Assembly (NCBI RefSeq): GCF_900103165.1
Contig: NZ_FNKY01000001.1
Span: 1,178,001-1,242,000 of the forward strand
Reading direction: 5' to 3'
Source of the DNA: Nitrosospira multiformis
Lineage (GTDB): Bacteria; Pseudomonadota; Gammaproteobacteria; Burkholderiales; Nitrosomonadaceae
Length of the DNA: 64,000 nt
Shown here one piece after another: positions 1-9,138 of this stretch. Below the pieces are notes generated by a model. That model was not told the DNA's origin, did not search any database, and was given only the letters and a program-made list of their open reading frames with translations. Made by a program: the position numbers and the translations under genes. Within the stretch, counting starts at the first letter, position 1, and each line of letters starts with the position of its first letter.

Positions 1-843
1 CAAAAACCGGGCGGGCGTGTGGCGGCACTGCGGGTACCAGCCGGGGGGGAATTGTCGCGCAAGGAGATAGACGACTACACCAGTTTTGTGGCGATATATG
101 GTGCGAAAGGGCTTGCCTACATTAAAGTTAATGCGCTGGAGAAAGGCCTTGAAGGCCTGCAATCACCGATACTGAAATTTCTGCCGGAGACGGTGATAAA
201 AGTCATCCTGGAGCGTACGGGTGCAAAAGATGGCGATCTCATATTCTTTGGCGCGGACAAGGCCCATGTGGTGAATGAGGCACTGGGTGCGTTGCGGGCC
301 AAGGCCGGGCACGACCGGGGGCTTGCGGAAGCCGGATGGAAACCCTTGTGGGTAATCGATTTCCCCATGTTCGAGCATGATGACGAAGAAAATCGCTGGA
401 AAGCCCTGCACCACCCCTTTACTTCGCCCGCCGATGGTCACGAAGACTTGCTGGAAACCGATCCTGGAAAAGCGTTATCCAAGGCATATGACATGGTGCT
501 GAATGGATCGGAGATTGGTGGCGGCTCGGTGCGTATTCATCGCCAGGAAGTGCAGTCGAAGGTATTTCGTGCCTTGAATATTGGAGCCGAAGAGGCGCAT
601 GAAAAATTCGGTTTTCTGCTGGAAGCATTGCAATATGGCGCACCGCCCCACGGTGGTATCGCATTCGGTCTTGACCGTGTCGTTACCATGATGACGGGTG
701 AAGAGTCGATCCGTGATGTGATAGCCTTTCCCAAGACGCAGCGCGCCCAATGTCTGCTGACCCACGCACCCAGCGGGGTGGGTGAGAAGCAGTTGCGGGA
801 ACTGCATATCAAGTTGCGGCACGTGGAAGCGCTAAAAAGTTAG
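1..843 (+). CDS. aspS: Aspartyl-tRNA synthetase, C-terminal part (cut by window edge)
   Basis: The reading frame is open from base 1, so this is the last 280 residues of a longer protein that begins outside the window. Aspartyl-tRNA synthetase charges tRNA-Asp in the cytoplasm. The fragment starts near [13 protein letters not shown], in the bacterial-type insertion (GAD) domain, and continues into the class II catalytic core. [20 protein letters not shown] and the motif 3 stretch GIAFGLDRV, which holds the ATP-binding arginine, are all present. It ends with a normal C-terminus. nudB follows 87 bases downstream on the same strand, a common neighbour in proteobacteria. The family call is secure; only the N-terminal tRNA-binding domain is unseen. 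Confidence 0.97.
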   Translation, partial: QKPGGRVAALRVPAGGELSRKEIDDYTSFVAIYGAKGLAYIKVNALEKGLEGLQSPILKFLPETVIKVILERTGAKDGDLIFFGADKAHVVNEALGALRAKAGHDRGLAEAGWKPLWVIDFPMFEHDDEENRWKALHHPFTSPADGHEDLLETDPGKALSKAYDMVLNGSEIGGGSVRIHRQEVQSKVFRALNIGAEEAHEKFGFLLEALQYGAPPHGGIAFGLDRVVTMMTGEESIRDVIAFPKTQRAQCLLTHAPSGVGEKQLRELHIKLRHVEALKS

Positions 844-930
844 GAGCTAAGGGTAAAGGTTAAACTGTAGCATCCGGACAGTAGGAACTATCCGCAGGAG
901 TATGCTTGAATCTCTGCTTCCGGGGTGAAA

Positions 931-1380
931 ATGTATAAAATCCCGATTTCCGTTCTGGTAGTGATCCATACGCCCGATATGCAGATACTGCTGCTGGAGC
1001 GGGCCGATCATCCGGGGTATTGGCAGTCGGTGACGGGTAGCCGGAATCCGGGTGAGACACTTGTGCAAACGGCGGTGCGGGAAGTGGCTGAAGAGACGGG
1101 ACTGGATGCAACCTGCTACCCGTTAGCCGATTGCAACATTCAGAATGAATATGAAATTTATGAGGAATGGCGCTGGCGTTACGCACCGGAAGTGACGCGC
1201 AACACCGAGCATGTTTTCGCCTTGTTACTACCCGAACCCATTCCCGTCTCGGTGGCTGCACGAGAGCATTTGAATTTTGTATGGCTACCCTGGCGAGAGG
1301 CGGCGGAGAAGGTTTTTTCTTCCAGTAATGCGGAGGCGATACGAAAGCTGGCCGCGGATAGATGCGGCGGGAAAGGTTAG
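931..1380 (+). CDS. nudB: Dihydroneopterin triphosphate diphosphatase (NudB)
   Basis: A Nudix hydrolase of 149 residues that removes pyrophosphate from dihydroneopterin triphosphate in folate synthesis. The Nudix box is intact: GETLVQTAVREVAEETG fits G-x5-E-x7-REUxEExGU. NudB-specific landmarks are also present, namely YKIPISVLVV at the start, WQSVTGS before the box and RYAPEVTRNTEH after it. I chose the ATG at 931 over the GTG at 925 because GGGGTGA (922-928) lies at the right distance to be its ribosome site and the GTG would fall inside it. The gene sits between aspS and nadA on the same strand. Confidence 0.9.
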   Translation: MYKIPISVLVVIHTPDMQILLLERADHPGYWQSVTGSRNPGETLVQTAVREVAEETGLDATCYPLADCNIQNEYEIYEEWRWRYAPEVTRNTEHVFALLLPEPIPVSVAAREHLNFVWLPWREAAEKVFSSSNAEAIRKLAADRCGGKG

Positions 1381-1486
1381 GAAGGGAAAGAGAGGGAAAC
1401 AGGAATCCGGTAGAACCGATAGCCGATATGCCGGTCTTATAGGGTTCGATGTATTTCCGATGGGTAAAGAAAAAATGGGAGTAGCC

Positions 1487-2584
1487 ATGCAAGCAGAAGC
1501 CATTGCTTTTGAACGTTATGACACCTTGCAGGACGATGATTGCGAGCAACGCATCATTGAGGCCAAAGCCGCGCTGGGAAAGCGGTCGGTCATACTTGCG
1601 CACCATTATCAGCGGGCGGATGTATACAAGCATGCCGATCTCACCGGTGATTCCCTGAAGCTTTCACGCCTCGCCGCCGCAACGGATGCGGACTACCTGG
1701 TGTTCTGCGGTGTGCATTTCATGGCTGAGGTAGCCGATATTCTGTCCAAGCCGGAGCAGATCGCCATCCTTCCCGACCTGGCCGCCGGTTGTTCAATGGC
1801 TGATATGGCTAACCTTTCCAAGGTGGAAAGAGCGTGGCGCGAATTGATGGAAGTGCTTGAGCCTGATGAGACAATCACGCCTGTGACATATATCAATTCC
1901 GCCGCCGACCTGAAGGCCTTCTGTGGCGAGCATGGCGGTATCGTTTGCACCTCCAGCAACGCTGTCAAGATTTTGCAGTGGTCTTTTTCCCGGCGCGAGA
2001 AGGTGCTGTTTTTTCCGGACCAGCATTTGGGACGTTGGAGCGGTCACAAGCTGGGGATTCCGCTTGACGAAATGCTGGTATGGGATTTTGACGAGCCGAT
2101 GGGGGGACTAACTCCGGAACAAATCAGGAAAGCCAAGATCCTGTTATGGAAGGGACATTGCTCGGTACACCAGATGTTCCAGCCGCAGCACATACTACGC
2201 TTTCGCAACCAGTACCCCGATGGAAAAGTCATCTCACATCCGGAATGCAGTTTTGAGGTATGCAAGAATTCTGATTTCGTCGGCTCCACCGAGTACATTA
2301 TTAATACCATCCGCGATGCGGAAAAGGGAACTCGTTGGCTGGTTGGTACGGAGCTGAATCTGGTTGGCCGCATCGCCGAGGAATTCAAGCCAGAAGGAAA
2401 AATAGTGCAGTTCATGGCGCCGACGATATGCATGTGCTCCACCATGGCTCGCATCGATCCACAGCATCTGGCCTGGACGCTGGAAAATCTTGTGGCAGGA
2501 AAAGTGGTAAATCAGATCAAAGTACCGATGGCCGAAGCGGCACTTGCGAAGCTTGCATTGGAACGGATGCTGGAGGCTTCATAG
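1487..2584 (+). CDS. nadA: Quinolinate synthase (NadA)
   Basis: Condenses iminoaspartate with dihydroxyacetone phosphate to give quinolinate for NAD synthesis; it is a [4Fe-4S] enzyme. The three expected cluster cysteines are seen in VCTSSNAVKILQW, SHPECSFEV and PTICMCSTM. Other family landmarks are HHYQRADVYKHADLTGDSL and CGVHFMAEVA near the N-terminus. The open frame reaches back to 1277 inside nudB. I place the start at the ATG at 1487, which has GGAG five bases upstream and gives 365 residues, close to the usual length. ATGs at 1460 and 1475 are possible but have weaker ribosome sites. No nadB or nadC is in the window. Confidence 0.93.
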   Translation: MQAEAIAFERYDTLQDDDCEQRIIEAKAALGKRSVILAHHYQRADVYKHADLTGDSLKLSRLAAATDADYLVFCGVHFMAEVADILSKPEQIAILPDLAAGCSMADMANLSKVERAWRELMEVLEPDETITPVTYINSAADLKAFCGEHGGIVCTSSNAVKILQWSFSRREKVLFFPDQHLGRWSGHKLGIPLDEMLVWDFDEPMGGLTPEQIRKAKILLWKGHCSVHQMFQPQHILRFRNQYPDGKVISHPECSFEVCKNSDFVGSTEYIINTIRDAEKGTRWLVGTELNLVGRIAEEFKPEGKIVQFMAPTICMCSTMARIDPQHLAWTLENLVAGKVVNQIKVPMAEAALAKLALERMLEAS

Positions 2585-2649
2585 AGAAATGGACTCGGAT
2601 AGTCTATCGGGCGGTTCTCCAAGGCTACGCGAGTGCGGGCGGTCAGTTT

Positions 2650-2672
2650 GCGGCCATTTCGCCGCCGTTTTT
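2650..2672 (+). terminator. Weak intrinsic terminator candidate after nadA
   Basis: A 5-bp stem GCGGC/GCCGC with loop CATTTC is followed two bases later by five T residues, 65 bases after the nadA stop. The stem is short, so this is a candidate only. Confidence 0.3.
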
Positions 2673-2863
2673 ATCACTGCGCGGCGCTCATGGACCCAAC
2701 TATGGATTTCTCGCAACCTGCCTCGCCATTATTTCGCGTCCTGATGGATGATCTGGGATGAGAAAGCGTCATTTTTCACTGGTTGACGGGAAACAAGTGT
2801 TTCCGCGCGACACCGATACTAAATCCCCGGACAATCTTCCGAGCTAAGCCTGTCGTTCATCAC

Positions 2864-3616
2864 ATGCCCGATAAGCTGCATATCGCCACCTATAATATTC
2901 ATAAAGGTTTTTCGCATTTCAAGCGGCACATGACGGTGCACCAACTGCGCGAGAATTTGCGGACTCTCGATGCCGATATCATTTTCCTGCAGGAAGTGGT
3001 CGGTCAGCATACAGGGCATGCGGCCCGTTTCGAGAACTGGCCGTGCGGTCCGCAGCATGAGTTTCTGGCCGATTCGGTCTGGTCAGATTTTGCCTATGGA
3101 AAAAATGCGGTATACGATGAAGGGCATCACGGCAATGCGATTCTAAGCCGTTACCCGATCATGAGTTGGGATAACATGGACGTTTCCGCGCATCGTTTCG
3201 AGAGCCGTGGTTTGCTTCATTGCGAAATGGGTATTCCCGGCTGGCCGGAGAATCTGCATTGCATATGTGTGCACCTGGGGCTGTTCAAGCGCGGGCAATC
3301 AAAACAATTGCAGGCATTGGAGCAGCATATTGAGGAGGTGGTGCCCCAGCAGGCGCCGCTAATCATCGCCGGAGACTTCAATGATTGGCGTGAAATGGCG
3401 AGCCGGATCCTGGTTAAACAGCTGCACCTGAGCGAAGCTTTCGAGATGATGGGAGGGAGAGCGGCGCGCAGCTTCCCCTCCGTTTTGCCTTTGTTTCGTC
3501 TCGATCGTATTTATGTGCGCGGTTTTCACGTAGAGCACGCGCAGGTGCATCGAGGCCGTCCTTGGTCCAAAATCTCCGATCACGCAATTCTATCGGCACG
3601 GATGATTCGTAGATGA
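2864..3616 (+). CDS. Endonuclease/exonuclease/phosphatase family protein, YbhP-like
   Basis: A 250-residue phosphoesterase of the DNase I-like fold. The fold's metal and catalytic motifs are visible: TYNIHKGF, FLQEV, GHHGNAILSRYP, AGDFNDWR and SDHAILSA. Residues such as ENWP, EFLADSVWSDFAYGKNAVY and LFRLDRIYV closely match what I recall of E. coli YbhP, which sits beside a cardiolipin synthase gene. No such synthase is here. The substrate is unknown. The frame extends to a TTG at 2783, but the ATG at 2864 gives the family's N-terminus. The stop overlaps the next start by four bases (ATGA), so it is translationally linked to sua5. Confidence 0.85.
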   Translation: MPDKLHIATYNIHKGFSHFKRHMTVHQLRENLRTLDADIIFLQEVVGQHTGHAARFENWPCGPQHEFLADSVWSDFAYGKNAVYDEGHHGNAILSRYPIMSWDNMDVSAHRFESRGLLHCEMGIPGWPENLHCICVHLGLFKRGQSKQLQALEQHIEEVVPQQAPLIIAGDFNDWREMASRILVKQLHLSEAFEMMGGRAARSFPSVLPLFRLDRIYVRGFHVEHAQVHRGRPWSKISDHAILSARMIRR

Positions 3617-4671
3617 CACCGAACGATCATGATCAGATTGTTGCTGCCGCCGCTCTGCTAAGGGCCGGCGGGATAGTGGCTTTCCCGACGGAAACGGTCT
3701 ACGGACTTGGCGCGGATGTTTCTAATCTTTCCGCAGTACGACGGGTATTTGAAATCAAAAAAAGGCCTGCCGATCATCCGCTAATCGTTCATTTTGCCGA
3801 TTCATCCCGATTGCACCACTGGGCGCGCGAGATACCGGAACAGGCCTGGCAACTGGCTGAGTACTTTTGGCCGGGACCCCTGACATTGATATTGCCGCGC
3901 AGTCACCATGTGCCTGAAAATGTAACAGGGGGCCAGGACACCGTTGGACTCCGGGTGCCGGATCATCCTGTTGCGCTTGCCTTGTTGAATGCATTGGGAC
4001 CGGAAGGAGCCCTTGCCGCGCCTTCAGCCAATCGTTTTGGGCGGTTGAGTCCCACCACGGCAACCCATGTGCGCGAGGAGCTGGGTGACGCTGTCGATAT
4101 GGTTCTTGATGGCGGGGCGTGCAAGGTTGGCCTGGAAAGTACAATTGTCGGCTTTAACAATCAAACCGCCCTCGTATTGCGGCCGGGAGGCATTTCCCTG
4201 GAAGCGCTGGAGGAAGTGTTGGGTAGCAAGGTTGTCGCGACCGGAAGGAAGAAGCAAGCCGTGCGCGTGCCGGGCTCCCTCGCCTCCCACTATGCCCCGG
4301 ATACGCCGCTGGAGCTTTGGCCCACGGAGTCCTTATGGCAGCGCGCCATCGAATTGGAGACGGAAGGATTGCGCACGGCAATAATGACGTGGTCAGGTCA
4401 GAATCCTGAGCGGCCGGAAAGAAAAAATGGGACCCATTTTGCCATGCCCGCGGAACCCGAAGTTTACGGTAGCCGGTTGTATGCAACCTTGCGCCGATTA
4501 GATCATGAGCATTTTGATCGCTTATTGATCGAAGCGCCTCCTGATGCCCCTGCCTGGATGGCTATTGCGGATCGGTTGCAGCGTGCTGCGAGTTGCATCC
4601 CGGATTCTGAGGTTAAAACTGATGATTGCGCCCCATCACAAGAGGATAGGAATATAAATGAAATCGTATAG
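3613..4671 (+). CDS. sua5: Threonylcarbamoyl-AMP synthase, full-length Sua5 type
   Basis: Makes threonylcarbamoyl-AMP from threonine, bicarbonate and ATP, the first step of the t6A modification of ANN-decoding tRNAs. The YrdC-type domain fills about residues 8-200, with FPTETVYGLGADV, KKRPADHPL, PGPLTLILPR, VGLRVPDHP and APSANRFGRLSPT. After the linker KQAVRVPGSLASHYAPDTPL comes the separate Sua5 domain to residue 352. This marks the long Sua5/YwlC form rather than the short TsaC form. It overlaps the preceding gene by four bases and the following cbbY by fourteen, so the three genes probably form one transcript. Confidence 0.92.
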   Translation: MTPNDHDQIVAAAALLRAGGIVAFPTETVYGLGADVSNLSAVRRVFEIKKRPADHPLIVHFADSSRLHHWAREIPEQAWQLAEYFWPGPLTLILPRSHHVPENVTGGQDTVGLRVPDHPVALALLNALGPEGALAAPSANRFGRLSPTTATHVREELGDAVDMVLDGGACKVGLESTIVGFNNQTALVLRPGGISLEALEEVLGSKVVATGRKKQAVRVPGSLASHYAPDTPLELWPTESLWQRAIELETEGLRTAIMTWSGQNPERPERKNGTHFAMPAEPEVYGSRLYATLRRLDHEHFDRLLIEAPPDAPAWMAIADRLQRAASCIPDSEVKTDDCAPSQEDRNINEIV

Positions 4672-5458
4672 AGATAGAAATAACCCCCTTCGCGCGGTAC
4701 TGTTTGACGTTGATGGCACGCTGGCTGATACTGAGCGGGATGGCCATCGTCTCGCTTTCAATGCCGCATTTAAAGAACGGGGTCTTGACTGGGAATGGGA
4801 TGTGGCGCTTTATGGAGAGTTGTTGGCCATCACCGGCGGCAAAGAGCGTATTCGTCATTATTTGGAGAAATATGCGCCTGCCGAATTGAACAGGGCTGAA
4901 CTGGATAGCTGGATCGCCGGTTTGCACAAAGCTAAAACGAGACACTATGTGGCCTTGCTTGAACGCGGGGAGACACCATTGCGCCCGGGTGTTGCCCGCT
5001 TGATCCATCAGTTGCGTGAAGCCAAAATAAAAATTGCCATTGCCACCACTACTACGCCGGAAAACGTAACATCCTTGTTAAAATCCACCTTGGGAGAAGA
5101 TTCTCCCGGCTGGTTTGACGTCATCGGCGCGGGTGATATCGTTCCTGGGAAAAAACCTGAGCCGGATATCTACCACTGGGTACTGGAACGGCTGGGGCTG
5201 CCGGCAGAGCAATGCATCGCAGTGGAGGATTCTGAAAACGGACTGAGAGCATCACTTGCAGCAGGCCTGGATACCGTGGTTACGGTCAATGAATATACCC
5301 GCCTGCAGGATTTCACGGGCGCAGCGGTAGTGTTGTCGGATCTGGGCGAACCAACGCAGCCATTTACTGTATTCGAGGGAAATGTCGATAGTGGCGGATG
5401 GGTGGATACGGAGCTGCTGGCAAAGCTGAAAGCTCAGCGTGGGGTACTCGCGGAGTAA
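4658..5458 (+). CDS. cbbY: HAD-family sugar phosphatase, CbbY type
   Basis: A 266-residue haloacid dehalogenase-superfamily hydrolase. Motif I is LFDVDGTLADTE with both aspartates; the cap region carries WEWDVALYGELLAITGGKERI, a stretch typical of CbbY. Motif II lies in IAIATTTTPEN, and motifs III/IV in PGKKPEPDIY and AVEDSENGL. CbbY removes xylulose 1,5-bisphosphate, an inhibitory by-product of Rubisco, and its presence would fit an autotroph, but no cbb genes adjoin it here. The start overlaps the end of sua5 by fourteen bases, and AGGATAGGA lies just upstream as a ribosome site. Confidence 0.82.
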   Translation: MKSYRDRNNPLRAVLFDVDGTLADTERDGHRLAFNAAFKERGLDWEWDVALYGELLAITGGKERIRHYLEKYAPAELNRAELDSWIAGLHKAKTRHYVALLERGETPLRPGVARLIHQLREAKIKIAIATTTTPENVTSLLKSTLGEDSPGWFDVIGAGDIVPGKKPEPDIYHWVLERLGLPAEQCIAVEDSENGLRASLAAGLDTVVTVNEYTRLQDFTGAAVVLSDLGEPTQPFTVFEGNVDSGGWVDTELLAKLKAQRGVLAE

Positions 5459-5559
5459 TACGCTCAATCGATTCATCAGTTTCAAATTGCAATTGGAATC
5501 GTCATATGGAAAAGGTAGTATTGGCATGTTCTTACCCTAACAATCTCTGACAAGAAAAT

Positions 5560-6003
5560 ATGCTGCACCCTCGCGCCGCCATCTATTCCCGTCGAACTCT
5601 ATATTTCTTTGAAAGTGCCGGGCTGGTTGTTATCGCGCTTGCCACGATATATGCGGGTTATCAGGAAACCATGTTGATGATCAACAACGCCAGAGTCACC
5701 CTGGCGGATTTGTTGCTGATGTTTCTTTATCTGGAAATCCTGACCATGGTGGGGTTATATTTCGAGTCCGGTAAGCTACCGGTACGATTTCCCCTTTATA
5801 TTGCGATGGTGGCCATGGCGCGCTATGTGATCGTGGATATCAAGGAGATGGACAACATACGGTTGTTGGGCGTATCCGCATCGATAGTGCTTGTTGCGGT
5901 GGCGGTGCTGGTGATTCGTTACGGGCATGTGCGTTATCCCTACCTTGAGGATCTGGAGGACCTGGCGGATGCTACCTCCAAAAAAAACAATTTGCGCGAC
6001 TGA
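5560..6003 (+). CDS. PsiE-like phosphate-starvation membrane protein
   Basis: A 147-residue inner-membrane protein with four hydrophobic segments (about residues 19-37, 47-65, 74-90 and 99-118) and a charged C-terminal tail. Family features include FESAGLVVIALATIYAG, ADLLLMFLYLEIL and RYVIVDIKEMD, resembling E. coli PsiE, whose biochemical role is unknown. The gene is about 100 bases downstream of cbbY. A family 1 repeat begins 16 bases after its stop. No Pho box was seen upstream. Confidence 0.75.
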   Translation: MLHPRAAIYSRRTLYFFESAGLVVIALATIYAGYQETMLMINNARVTLADLLLMFLYLEILTMVGLYFESGKLPVRFPLYIAMVAMARYVIVDIKEMDNIRLLGVSASIVLVAVAVLVIRYGHVRYPYLEDLEDLADATSKKNNLRD

Positions 6004-6019
6004 TACCCGAAAGGCATTA

Positions 6020-6137
6020 AACCTGAATCTGGTAGTTAACCGCTCGTTTGCCAACCCGCAATATGATTCGTAAATTTTTTTTGTGTTACCTGATTCTCAT
6101 CTTCTGGGTGAGTCCATTCAACTACCGGATTTAGATT
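6020..6137. repeat. Family 1 inverted-end repeat, copy A (118 bp)
   Basis: The left end AACCTGAATCTGGTAGTT is the imperfect inverse of the right end AACTACCGGATTTAGATT. The interior keeps the family hairpin CTCATC-TTCT-GGGTGAG (one G-T pair). It fills the gap between the PsiE-like gene and purE, ending one base before the purE ATG, so the purE leader is made of repeat sequence. It is the shortest copy with both ends and lacks the nested inverted repeat of copies B and C. Confidence 0.75.
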
Positions 6138-6138
6138 A

Positions 6139-6630
6139 ATGAAACAATCCTTAGTTGGCGTGATCATGGGTAGCGATAGCGACTGGGAAGTGATGAAACA
6201 TGCGGTGGGCATATTAAAGGATCTTAATGTGCCTTACGAAGCCGAGGTGGTTTCCGCCCATCGCACACCGGACCGCATGTTCGAGTATGCTGAAACTGCG
6301 GTCGAGCGCGGGCTAAAATGCATTATCGCCGGCGCCGGTGGCGCGGCGCATCTTCCCGGTATGGTTGCCGCCAAAACTATTCTGCCGGTGTTGGGGGTGC
6401 CCATTCCATCCAAACAGCTTCTGGGAATGGACTCGCTTCTTTCCATCGTGCAAATGCCGCGAGGCATCCCCGTTGCCACTTTTGCCATTGGTGAGGCGGG
6501 AGCATTCAACGCGGGCCTGTTCGCGGCGGCACTGTTAGCGGTGGAAGACATCAGGCTTGCCACGCTTCTTGTGGAGTTTCGTAAAACTCAGGCCACGGCG
6601 GTTGCGGCCATGACATTGCCCAAGTTATGA
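6139..6630 (+). CDS. purE: N5-carboxyaminoimidazole ribonucleotide mutase (PurE)
   Basis: Rearranges N5-CAIR to CAIR in purine synthesis. The 163-residue protein shows the class I PurE signatures [56 protein letters not shown] and RGIPVAT. Its stop overlaps the purK start by four bases (ATGA). The ATG at 6139 lies one base after a family 1 repeat. No clear Shine-Dalgarno sequence is visible in the repeat end, so initiation may be weak or may depend on the repeat's structure. Confidence 0.95.
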   Translation: MKQSLVGVIMGSDSDWEVMKHAVGILKDLNVPYEAEVVSAHRTPDRMFEYAETAVERGLKCIIAGAGGAAHLPGMVAAKTILPVLGVPIPSKQLLGMDSLLSIVQMPRGIPVATFAIGEAGAFNAGLFAAALLAVEDIRLATLLVEFRKTQATAVAAMTLPKL

Positions 6631-7793
6631 GCATCATGCCGGGCGCGATGCTGGGGCTCCTGGGTGGCGGACAGCTCGGGCGCATGTTCATCATGGCGGC
6701 GCACAGCATGGGCTACCGTGTCACGGTACTTGATCCCGCCAAAGACAGCCCCTCAAGCAGTGTCGCTGACCGGCATTTGCGTGCCGATTACCTCGACGGG
6801 GATACCCTGTATAAGCTGGGATCTACTTGCGCGGGTATCACCACGGAATTCGAAAACGTGCCGGCCGAATCTATCAGGACCCTGGCTGAACATGGCGTGG
6901 TAAGTCCCGCCGCAAGCAGTATAGCCGTTGCCCAGAATCGTATTCTGGAAAAGAAATTTATTGTGGCCAATGGTTTTGAGGCCGTGCCGTATGCGGTAAT
7001 TCAGAATTCGCACAATTCGAACGGAGCATTGTTGCAAGCGCATCCGGAATTGTTTCCCGGACTTCTCAAAGTAAGCCGCTTCGGTTATGACGGCAAGGGT
7101 CAGATACGAGTCAATAATGTGACGGAGCTTGACGCCGCATTTACCAGTTTGGGCCACGAACCGTGCGTATTGGAACAATTGTTGCCGTTAGAGAGTGAAG
7201 TGTCGGTTATCGTGGCACGCGGATTCGATGGGGAGGTAACTACATTTCCCGTATCCGAAAATCAGCATCGCAATGGTATCCTGGACGTCAGTATCGTTCC
7301 TGCCAGAATATCATCGGAAATTATTCAGCGCGCGCGCGAGATTGCGGTCGACATCGCGGAGAAGCTTGATCATCGCGGCGTGCTGTGCGTGGAATTTTTT
7401 ATACTCGCCGATGGTCCCCATCGCAAATTGCTGGTCAATGAAATTGCGCCACGCCCCCATAATAGTGGCCACTACACCATTGATGCCTGTATCACCTCCC
7501 AATTCGAGCAACAGCTAAGAATACTTTGCGGTATACCGCTTGGGAGTACCGCCATGCACGGTGCGGCGGTGATGGTGAACCTGTTGGGCGATCTATGGCA
7601 ACGGGGAGAGCCGAAATGGGCAGAGGTGCTGCGGCATCCGTCTGTCAAGCTTCATTTATACGGCAAGCTAGCCGCCCGGCCCGGGCGAAAAATGGGCCAC
7701 TATACCGTGCTCGCTGATACCACTGATGCCGCATTGCAGCTTGCGCTGGAAATCAAGCAGGCACTGTCCAGTGTAGATCTCCAAAAATCATGA
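6627..7793 (+). CDS. purK: N5-carboxyaminoimidazole ribonucleotide synthase (PurK)
   Basis: Uses ATP and bicarbonate to carboxylate AIR, feeding PurE. The 388-residue ATP-grasp protein opens with [14 protein letters not shown], then shows [43 protein letters not shown] and the metal-binding [18 protein letters not shown]. Starts at 6627, 6636 or 6648 are all in frame. The first gives the four-base overlap with purE and is preferred. The stop overlaps purC by four bases. Confidence 0.95.
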   Translation: MSIMPGAMLGLLGGGQLGRMFIMAAHSMGYRVTVLDPAKDSPSSSVADRHLRADYLDGDTLYKLGSTCAGITTEFENVPAESIRTLAEHGVVSPAASSIAVAQNRILEKKFIVANGFEAVPYAVIQNSHNSNGALLQAHPELFPGLLKVSRFGYDGKGQIRVNNVTELDAAFTSLGHEPCVLEQLLPLESEVSVIVARGFDGEVTTFPVSENQHRNGILDVSIVPARISSEIIQRAREIAVDIAEKLDHRGVLCVEFFILADGPHRKLLVNEIAPRPHNSGHYTIDACITSQFEQQLRILCGIPLGSTAMHGAAVMVNLLGDLWQRGEPKWAEVLRHPSVKLHLYGKLAARPGRKMGHYTVLADTTDAALQLALEIKQALSSVDLQKS

Positions 7794-8686
7794 CTGATCA
7801 AATCGCACTGTTTGAAACAAACATACAAAGCCTGGCTCTCCTGCATCGGGGCAAAGTACGCGACATTTATGCGGTGAATAACGACAAGCTATTGATTGTC
7901 CAGACCGATCGGCTGTCAGCGTTCGACGTTATTCTGCCAACCCCGGTACCAGGCAAGGGAAGGTTGCTGACCGCATTGTCCAGTTTCTGGTTTGAAAAAC
8001 TTGATCACATTATTCCCAATCACCTGACCGGTATCGCCCCCGAATCGGTGGTGACAGAAATGGAACGCGAACAAGTAGCCGGCCGTGCATTTGTAGTCAA
8101 GCGGCTGAAATCATTGCCGGTAGAAGCTATCGTACGCGGGTATGTCGTGGGTTCCGGATGGAAAGATTACCAGAGGACCGGCGCTATTTGCGGCATCGCG
8201 CTCTCAGCCGGTTTGCAGGAAGCCGCCAAACTGCCTGGCGGAGCGATTTTTACCCCATCCACTAAAGCCGTGGCGGGTGCGCATGACGAAAATATTTCTT
8301 TTTCCGAAGTGGAAACGCTATTGGGTGGAGACTTGGCGGCGCAAGTGCGCGATAAAGCCATCGCCCTTTACGTCGAAGCGGCGGATTATGCGATAACAAA
8401 AGGCATTATTATCGCGGATACCAAGTTCGAATTCGGTCTGGATGACGCGGATGGGCTTTACCTCATAGATGAGGCACTTACCCCCGATTCATCCCGTTTC
8501 TGGCCAGCCGATCAATACGCACCGGGAAAGAATCCGCCCAGCTATGACAAGCAGTTCGTGCGCGACTGGCTGGAAACTCAGGATTGGAACAAAAAAGCGC
8601 CTGCTCCCGCATTACCCCCGGATATTCTCGCCAAGACTGCGGAGAAATATCAGGAAGCCTTGCGGCGCTTGGTACCTAGCGGCTGA
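7790..8686 (+). CDS. purC: SAICAR synthetase (PurC)
   Basis: Joins CAIR and aspartate with ATP to form SAICAR, the step after PurE/PurK. The 298-residue length and motifs match the family: [51 protein letters not shown] and [13 protein letters not shown]. It is the last gene of the tightly overlapping purE-purK-purC operon. A transposase remnant with inverted repeats lies just downstream. Confidence 0.95.
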   Translation: MTDQIALFETNIQSLALLHRGKVRDIYAVNNDKLLIVQTDRLSAFDVILPTPVPGKGRLLTALSSFWFEKLDHIIPNHLTGIAPESVVTEMEREQVAGRAFVVKRLKSLPVEAIVRGYVVGSGWKDYQRTGAICGIALSAGLQEAAKLPGGAIFTPSTKAVAGAHDENISFSEVETLLGGDLAAQVRDKAIALYVEAADYAITKGIIIADTKFEFGLDDADGLYLIDEALTPDSSRFWPADQYAPGKNPPSYDKQFVRDWLETQDWNKKAPAPALPPDILAKTAEKYQEALRRLVPSG

Positions 8687-8737
8687 GCGCTGGACGTCAG
8701 GGTACGACTCGCTCAGGCAGTCCGATCGGCATCTGAA

Positions 8738-9017
8738 GGGTAGGGTGTCAATAAGCGAAGCACATTGCGCCGTATGTTTGTCTTCATATTCAAGCCTATC
8801 TTCATCGCCCCCTGCCCAATCCGCTGGATAAACACTCTTCTCAACCAATCGATGAAAAGTCGGATACGGCCACTCGCTTACCCATCTGACTAAACCATGT
8901 CTGATCGGATTGATATGGATATAGATATGTACCGCCTGAATGCCAGGCGTGAGATAGTCAGGCATGGCGATAGCAACTCATGTGGCGCAATGCGCTTCGC
9001 TTATTGACGCCCTACCC
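8738..9017. mobile_element. REP-type inverted repeat pair enclosing a RAYT fragment
   Basis: Two 34-bp arms face each other at 8738-8771 and 8984-9017. They begin GGGTAGGGYGTCAATAAG on the left and differ at 2 of 34 positions when inverted. Between them, on the minus strand, is the C-terminal piece of a REP-associated tyrosine transposase. Such proteins typically recognise flanking palindromic repeats, so the arms are likely its own substrate sites. Most of the transposase is gone, so the element is a relic. Confidence 0.7.
8772..8965 (-). pseudogene. REP-associated tyrosine transposase (RAYT), C-terminal remnant
   Basis: The minus strand encodes IYIHINPIRHGLVRWVSEW, then WPYPTFHRLVEKSVYPADWAGG, the characteristic C-terminal segment of RAYT/TnpA-REP proteins (Y1 transposase superfamily). 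The N-terminal part with the HUH motif is absent: an in-frame TGA lies five codons upstream of the first ATG, and the inverted repeat follows within 20 bases. The open frame continues past 8772 through the other repeat arm into the end of purC, which is an artefact. It cannot encode an active nuclease. Confidence 0.7.
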
Positions 9018-9138
9018 TGATATTGGTCAATTATCCAGGCGAAAAAACCAGATTGACGTACCGCCAAAGACCAGGATGCTGGACAAACGAACACCGTACT
9101 GATCATTTGCTACAAGTCCAGACAATTTATTTGTTTTA

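Noticed and set aside
8612-8771. Continuation of the transposase frame into purC
   Set aside because: This part is the inverted repeat arm and the antisense of the purC end; it is open by chance.
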